A stretch of DNA of 64,000 nt from Apostichopus japonicus (taxonomy: Eukaryota > Echinodermata > Holothuroidea > Aspidochirotida > Stichopodidae), in contig NC_092572.1 of NCBI RefSeq assembly GCF_037975245.1, forward strand, positions 15,072,269 to 15,136,268, read 5' to 3'. Positions 58,101-64,000 of this stretch are shown here, piece by piece. A program made the position numbers and the translations under genes. The notes under the pieces were generated by a model. That model made no database searches, had not been told where the DNA came from, and saw only the letters and a list, made by a program, of their open reading frames with translations. The stretch's first letter is position 1. The number at the start of each line of letters is the position of its first letter.

Positions 58101-61100
58101 GAGCTGTAAGTATTAGTTAATCCACCTAATATCTCAGTCCATACAGTGGCGCGATGGCTTGGCGCACTGTACGAGCTGATGATCGAGACTCTCTTTTGCA
58201 TCCCTGGTTCGAACCCCGGGTGATGACGTCTTTTGCCGATCTTTTACAGCAAGTGCCTAGACGGGGAGCTGTAAGTATTAGTTAATCCACCTAATATCGC
58301 AGTCCATACAGTGGCGGGATGGCTCGGCGCACTGTACGAGCTGATGATCGAGACTCTCTTTTGCATCCCTGGTTCGAACCCCGGGTGATGACGTCTTTTG
58401 CCGATCTTTTACAGCAAGTGCCTAGACGGGGAGCTGTAAGTATTAGTTAATCCACCTAATATCTCAGTCCATACAGTGGCGCGATGGCTTGGCGCACTGT
58501 ACGAGCTGATGATCGAGACTCTCTTTTGCATCCCTGGTTCGAACCCCGGGTGATGACGTCTTTTGCCGATCTTTTACAGCAAGTGCCTAGACGGGGAGCT
58601 GTAAGTATTAGTTAATCCACCTAATATCTCAGTCCATACAGTGGCGCGATGGCTTGGCGCACTGTACGAGCTGATGATCGAGACTCTCTTTTGCATCCCT
58701 GGTTCGAACCCCGGGTGATGACGTCTTTTGCCGATCTTTTACAGCAAGTGCCTAGACGGGGAGCTGTAAGTATTAGTTAATCCACCTAATATCTCAGTCC
58801 ATACAGTGGCGGGATGGCTCGGCGCACTGTACGAGCTGATGATCGAGACTCTCTTTTGCATCCCTGTTTCGAACCCCGGGTGATGACGTCTTTTGCCGAT
58901 CTTTTACAGCAAGTGCCTAGACGGGGAGCTGTAAGTATTAGTTAATCCACCTAATATCTCAGTCCATACAGTGGCGGGATGGCTCGGCGCACTGTACGAG
59001 CTGATGATCGAGACTCTCTTTTGCATCCCTGGTTCGAACCCCGGGTGATGACGTCTTTTGCCGATCTTTTACAGCAAGTGCCTAGACGGGGAGCTGTAAG
59101 TATTAGTTAATCCACCTAATATCTCAGTCCATACAGTGGCGCGATGGCTTGGCGCACTGTACGAGCTGATGATCGAGACTCTCTTTTGCATCCCTGGTTC
59201 GAACCCCGGGTGATGACGTCTTTTGCCGATCTTTTACAGCAAGTGCCTAGACGGGGAGCTGTAAGTATTAGTTAATCCACCTAATATCTCAGTCCATACA
59301 GTGGCGGGATGGCTCGGCGCACTGTACGAGCTGATGATCGAGACTCTCTTTTGCATCCCTGGTTCGAACCCCGGGTGATGACGTCTTTTGCCGATCTTTT
59401 ACAGCAAGTGCCTAGACGGGGAGCTGTAAGTATTAGTTAATCCACCTAATATCTCAGTCCATACAGTGGCGCGATGGCTTGGCGCACTGTACGAGCTGAT
59501 GATCGAGACTCTCTTTTGCATCCCTGGTTCGAACCCCGGGTGATGACGTCTTTTGCCGATCTTTTACAGCAAGTGCCTAGACGGGGAGCTGTAAGTATTA
59601 GTTAATCCACCTAATATCTCAGTCCATACAGTGGCGCGATGGCTTGGCGCACTGTACGAGCTGATGATCGAGACTCTCTTTTGCATCCCTGGTTCGAACC
59701 CCGGGTGATGACGTCTTTTGCCGATCTTTTACAGCAAGTGCCTAGACGGGGAGCTGTAAGTATTAGTTAATCCACCTAATATCTCAGTCCATACAGTGGC
59801 GCGATGGCTTGGCGCACTGTACGAGCTGATGATCGAGACTCTCTTTTGCATCCCTGGTTCGAACCCCGGGTGATGACGTCTTTTGCCGATCTTTTACAGC
59901 AAGTGCCTAGACGGGGAGCTGTAAGTATTAGTTAATCCACCTAATATCTCAGTCCATACAGTGGCGGGATGGCTCGGCGCACTGTACGAGCTGATGATCG
60001 AGACTCTCTTTTGCATCCCTGGTTCGAACCCCGGGTGATGACGTCTTTTGCCGATCTTTTACAGCAAGTGCCTAGACGGGGAGCTGTAAGTATTAGTTAA
60101 TCCACCTAATATCTCAGTCCATACAGTGGCGGGATGGCTCGGCGCACTGTACGAGCTGATGATCGAGACTCTCTTTTGCATCCCTGGTTCGAACCCCGGG
60201 TGATGACGTCTTTTGCCGATCTTTTACAGCAAGTGCCTAGACGGGGAGCTGTAAGTATTAGTTAATCCACCTAATATCTCAGTCCATACAGTGGCGCGAT
60301 GGCTTGGCGCACTGTACGAGCTGATGATCGAGACTCTCTTTTGCATCCCTGGTTCGAACCCCGGGTGATGACGTCTTTTGCCGATCTTTTACAGCAAGTG
60401 CCTAGACGGGGAGCTGTAAGTATTAGTTAATCCACCTAATATCTCAGTCCATACAGTGGCGGGATGGCTCGGCGCACTGTACGAGCTGATGATCGAGACT
60501 CTCTTTTGCATCCCTGGTTCGAACCCCGGGTGATGACGTCTTTTGCCGATCTTTTACAGCAAGTGCCTAGACGGGGAGCTGTAAGTATTAGTTAATCCAC
60601 CTAATATCTCAGTCCATACAGTGGCGCGATGGCTTGGCGCACTGTACGAGCTGATGATCGAGACTCTCTTTTGCATCCCTGGTTCGAACCCCGGGTGATG
60701 ACGTCTTTTGCCGATCTTTTACAGCAAGTGCCTAGACGGGGAGCTGTAAGTATTAGTTAATCCACCTAATATCTCAGTCCATACAGTGGCGCGATGGCTT
60801 GGCGCACTGTACGAGCTGATGATCGAGACTCTCTTTTGCATCCCTGGTTCGAACCCCGGGTGATGACGTCTTTTGCCGATCTTTTACAGCAAGTGCCTAG
60901 ACGGGGAGCTGTAAGTATTAGTTAATCCACCTAATATCTCAGTCCATACAGTGGCGCGATGGCTTGGCGCACTGTAAGAGCTGATGATCGAGACTCTCTT
61001 TTGCATCCCTGGTTCGAACCCCGGGTGATGACGTCTTTTGCCGATCTTTTACAGCAAGTGCCTAGACGGGGAGCTGTAAGTATTAGTTAATCCACCTAAT

Positions 61101-64000
61101 ATCTCAGTCCATACAGTGGCGCGATGGCTTGGCGCACTGTACGAGCTGATGATCGAGACTCTCTTTTGCATCCCTGGTTCGAACCCCGGGTGATGACGTC
61201 TTTTGCCGATCTTTTACAGCAAGTGCCTAGACGGGGAGCTGTAAGTATTAGTTAATCCACCTAATATCTCAGTCCATACAGTGGCGCGATGGCTTGGCGC
61301 ACTGTACGAGCTGATGATCGAGACTCTCTTTTGCATCCCTGGTTCGAACCCCGGGTGATGACGTCTTTTGCCGATCTTTTACAGCAAGTGCCTAGACGGG
61401 GAGCTGTAAGTATTAGTTAATCCACCTAATATCTCAGTCCATACAGTGGCGGGATGGCTCGGCGCACTGTACGAGCTGATGATCGAGACTCTCTTTTGCA
61501 TCCCTGGTTCGAACCCCGGGTGATGACGTCTTTTGCCGATCTTTTACAGCAAGTGCCTAGACGGGGAGCTGTAAGTATTAGTTAATCCACCTAATATCTC
61601 AGTCCATACAGTGGCGCGATGGCTTGGCGCACTGTACGAGCTGATGATCGAGACTCTCTTTTGCATCCCTGGTTCGAACCCCGGGTGATGACGTCTTTTG
61701 CCGATCTTTTACAGCAAGTGCCTAGACGGGGAGCTGTAAGTATTAGTTAATCCACCTAATATCTCAGTCCATACAGTGGCGGGATGGCTCGGCGCACTGT
61801 ACGAGCTGATGATCGAGACTCTCTTTTGCATCCCTGGTTCGAACCCCGGGTGATGACGTCTTTTGCCGATCTTTTACAGCAAGTGCCTAGACGGGGAGCT
61901 GTAAGTATTAGTTAATCCACCTAATATCTCAGTCCATACAGTGGCGGGATGGCTCGGCGCACTGTACGAGCTGATGATCGAGACTCTCTTTTGCATCCCT
62001 GGTTCGAACCCCGGGTGATGACGTCTTTTGCCGATCTTTTACAGCAAGTGCCTAGACGGGGAGCTGTAAGTATTAGTTAATCCACCTAATATCTCAGTCC
62101 ATACAGTGGCGCGATGGCTCGGCGCACTGTACGAGCTGATGATCGAGACTCTCTTTTGCATCCCTGGTTCGAACCCCGGGTGATGACGTCTTTTGCCGAT
62201 CTTTTACAGCAAGTGCCTAGACGGGGAGCTGTAAGTATTAGTTAATCCACCTAATATCTCAGTCCATACAGTGGCGGGATGGCTCGGCGCACTGTACGAG
62301 CTGATGATCGAGACTCTCTTTTGCATCCCTGGTTCGAACCCCGGGTGATGACGTCTTTTGCCGATCTTTTACAGCAAGTGCCTAGACGGGGAGCTGTAAG
62401 TATTAGTTAATCCACCTAATATCTCAGTCCATACAGTGGCGCGATGGCTTGGCGCACTGTACGAGCTGATGATCGAGACTCTCTTTTGCATCCCTGGTTC
62501 GAACCCCGGGTGATGACGTCTTTTGCCGATCTTTTACAGCAAGTGCCTAGACGGGGAGCTGTAAGTATTAGTTAATCCACCTAATATCTCAGTCCATACA
62601 GTGGCGCGATGGCTTGGCGCACTGTACGAGCTGATGATCGAGACTCTCTTTTGCATCCCTGGTTCGAACCCCGGGTGATGACGTCTTTTGCCGATCTTTT
62701 ACAGCAAGTGCCTAGACGGGGAGCTGTAAGTATTAGTTAATCCACCTAATATCTCAGTCCATACAGTGGCGCGATGGCTTGGCGCACTGTACGAGCTGAT
62801 GATCGAGACTCTCTTTTGCATCCCTGGTTCGAACCCCGGGTGATGACGTCTTTTGCCGATCTTTTACAGCAAGTGCCTAGACGGGGAGCTGTAAGTATTA
62901 GTTAATCCACCTAATATCTCAGTCCATACAGTGGCGCGATGGCTTGGCGCACTGTACGAGCTGATGATCGAGACTCTCTTTTGCATCCCTGGTTCGAACC
63001 CCGGGTGATGACGTCTTTTGCCGATCTTTTACAGCAAGTGCCTAGACGGGGAGCTGTAAGTATTAGTTAATCCACCTAATATCTCAGTCCATACAGTGGC
63101 GCGATGGCTTGGCGCACTGTACGAGCTGATGATCGAGACTCTCTTTTGCATCCCTGGTTCGAACCCCGGGTGATGACGTCTTTTGCCGATCTTTTACAGC
63201 AAGTGCCTAGACGGGGAGCTGTAAGTATTAGTTAATCCACCTAATATCTCAGTCCATACAGTGGCGCGATGGCTCGGCGCACTGTACGAGCTGATGATCG
63301 AGACTCTCTTTTGCATCCCTGGTTCGAACCCCGGGTGATGACGTCTTTTGCCGATCTTTTACAGCAAGTGCCTAGACGGGGAGCTGTAAGTATTAGTTAA
63401 TCCACCTAATATCTCAGTCCATACAGTGGCGCGATGGCTTGGCGCACTGTACGAGCTGATGATCGAGACTCTCTTTTGCATCCCTGGTTCGAACCCCGGG
63501 TGATGACGTCTTTTGCCGATCTTTTACAGCAAGTGCCTAGACGGGGAGCTGTAAGTATTAGTTAATCCACCTAATATCTCAGTCCATACAGTGGCGCGAT
63601 GGCTTGGCGCACTGTACGAGCTGATGATCGAGACTCTCTTTTGCATCCCTGGTTCGAACCCCGGGTGATGACGTCTTTTGCCGATCTTTTACAGCAAGTG
63701 CCTAGACGGGGAGCTGTAAGTATTAGTTAATCCACCTAATATCTCAGTCCATACAGTGGCGCGATGGCTTGGCGCACTGTACGAGCTGATGATCGAGACT
63801 CTCTTTTGCATCCCTGGTTCGAACCCCGGGTGATGACGTCTTTTGCCGATCTTTTACAGCAAGTGCCTAGACGGGGAGCTGTAAGTATTAGTTAATCCAC
63901 CTAATATCTCAGTCCATACAGTGGCGCGATGGCTCGGCGCACTGTACGAGCTGATGATCGAGACTCTCTTTTGCATCCCTGGTTCGAACCCCGGGTGATG
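58101..64000 (+). repeat. tRNA-like satellite, block C, inverted orientation (~36 units)
   Basis: Regular 165-bp units whose tRNA-like sequence now reads on the plus strand. All units show gcctagacgg, the state that is a rare variant in block A. They also carry A-type gtacgag and catccctgg. At the A-box region two haplotypes are mixed: gggatggctcgg (A type) and gcgatggcttgg (B type), with a few recombinants such as gcgatggctcgg near 62,112, 63,266 and 63,926. No 154-bp units were seen. The array continues past the window end. Confidence 0.96.

Noticed and set aside
57878-58201. Open frame spanning the N gap
   Set aside because: It is read through 100 N and through satellite units of opposite orientation, so it is not a protein.
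22451-64000. Array of functional tRNA genes
   Set aside because: The acceptor stem pairs poorly, no proper anticodon arm forms, and TTTT lies between the A and B boxes. tRNA-like sequence is the safer call.

Overview
The window looks like an intron-rich, transposon-crowded piece of a metazoan nuclear genome, probably a marine invertebrate. The reasons are short split exons with GT/AG splice sites, a Penelope-like element, a Ty3/gypsy gag, hAT-like and TA-targeting DNA transposons, tRNA-derived repeats and a very large satellite. There is no bacterial-style gene organisation, and I cannot name the species.

Layout. 1-1.3 kb: two putative minus-strand exons of an unrecognised host gene. 2.08-4.61 kb: a decayed Penelope-like retroelement (reverse transcriptase plus Cys-rich GIY-YIG endonuclease) flanked by direct pseudo-LTR repeats, the left one holding a hammerhead-like motif. 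4.7-5.94 kb: a 373-bp tandem repeat, three complete units plus a truncated fourth; each complete unit carries a tRNA-like Pol III gene on the minus strand. 7-19 kb: nested DNA-transposon debris. A transposase-like reading frame of uncertain superfamily is split by a 4.1-kb element with TA target duplication, which is itself invaded by a 1.46-kb hAT-like element. Around them lie direct copies of a dispersed repeat (called R1 here), a zinc-loop endonuclease-like fragment and a second hAT-like element. 19.5-20.7 kb: the 5' end of a gypsy-type retrotransposon (putative LTR end, primer-binding site matching tRNA-Leu, broken gag). 20.9-21.1 kb: another possible minus-strand exon. 22.04-22.44 kb: an inverted R1 copy cut off by the satellite.

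From 22,451 to the window end, about two thirds of the sequence is one satellite family. Its 165-bp unit contains a degenerate tRNA-like sequence (A box, palindromic B box, D arm and T arm). Three blocks can be told apart: block A (22,451 to ~46,918, ~148 near-identical units), block B (~46,919-58,000, a diverged subtype mixing 165- and 154-bp units in a higher-order pattern), and, after a gap of exactly 100 N, block C (58,101-64,000, ~36 units) in the opposite orientation and with mosaic sequence. The satellite has no convincing protein-coding content. The coding entries here are mostly mobile-element remnants, and only the putative host exons might belong to a living gene. All calls come from reading the sequence; no database search was possible.
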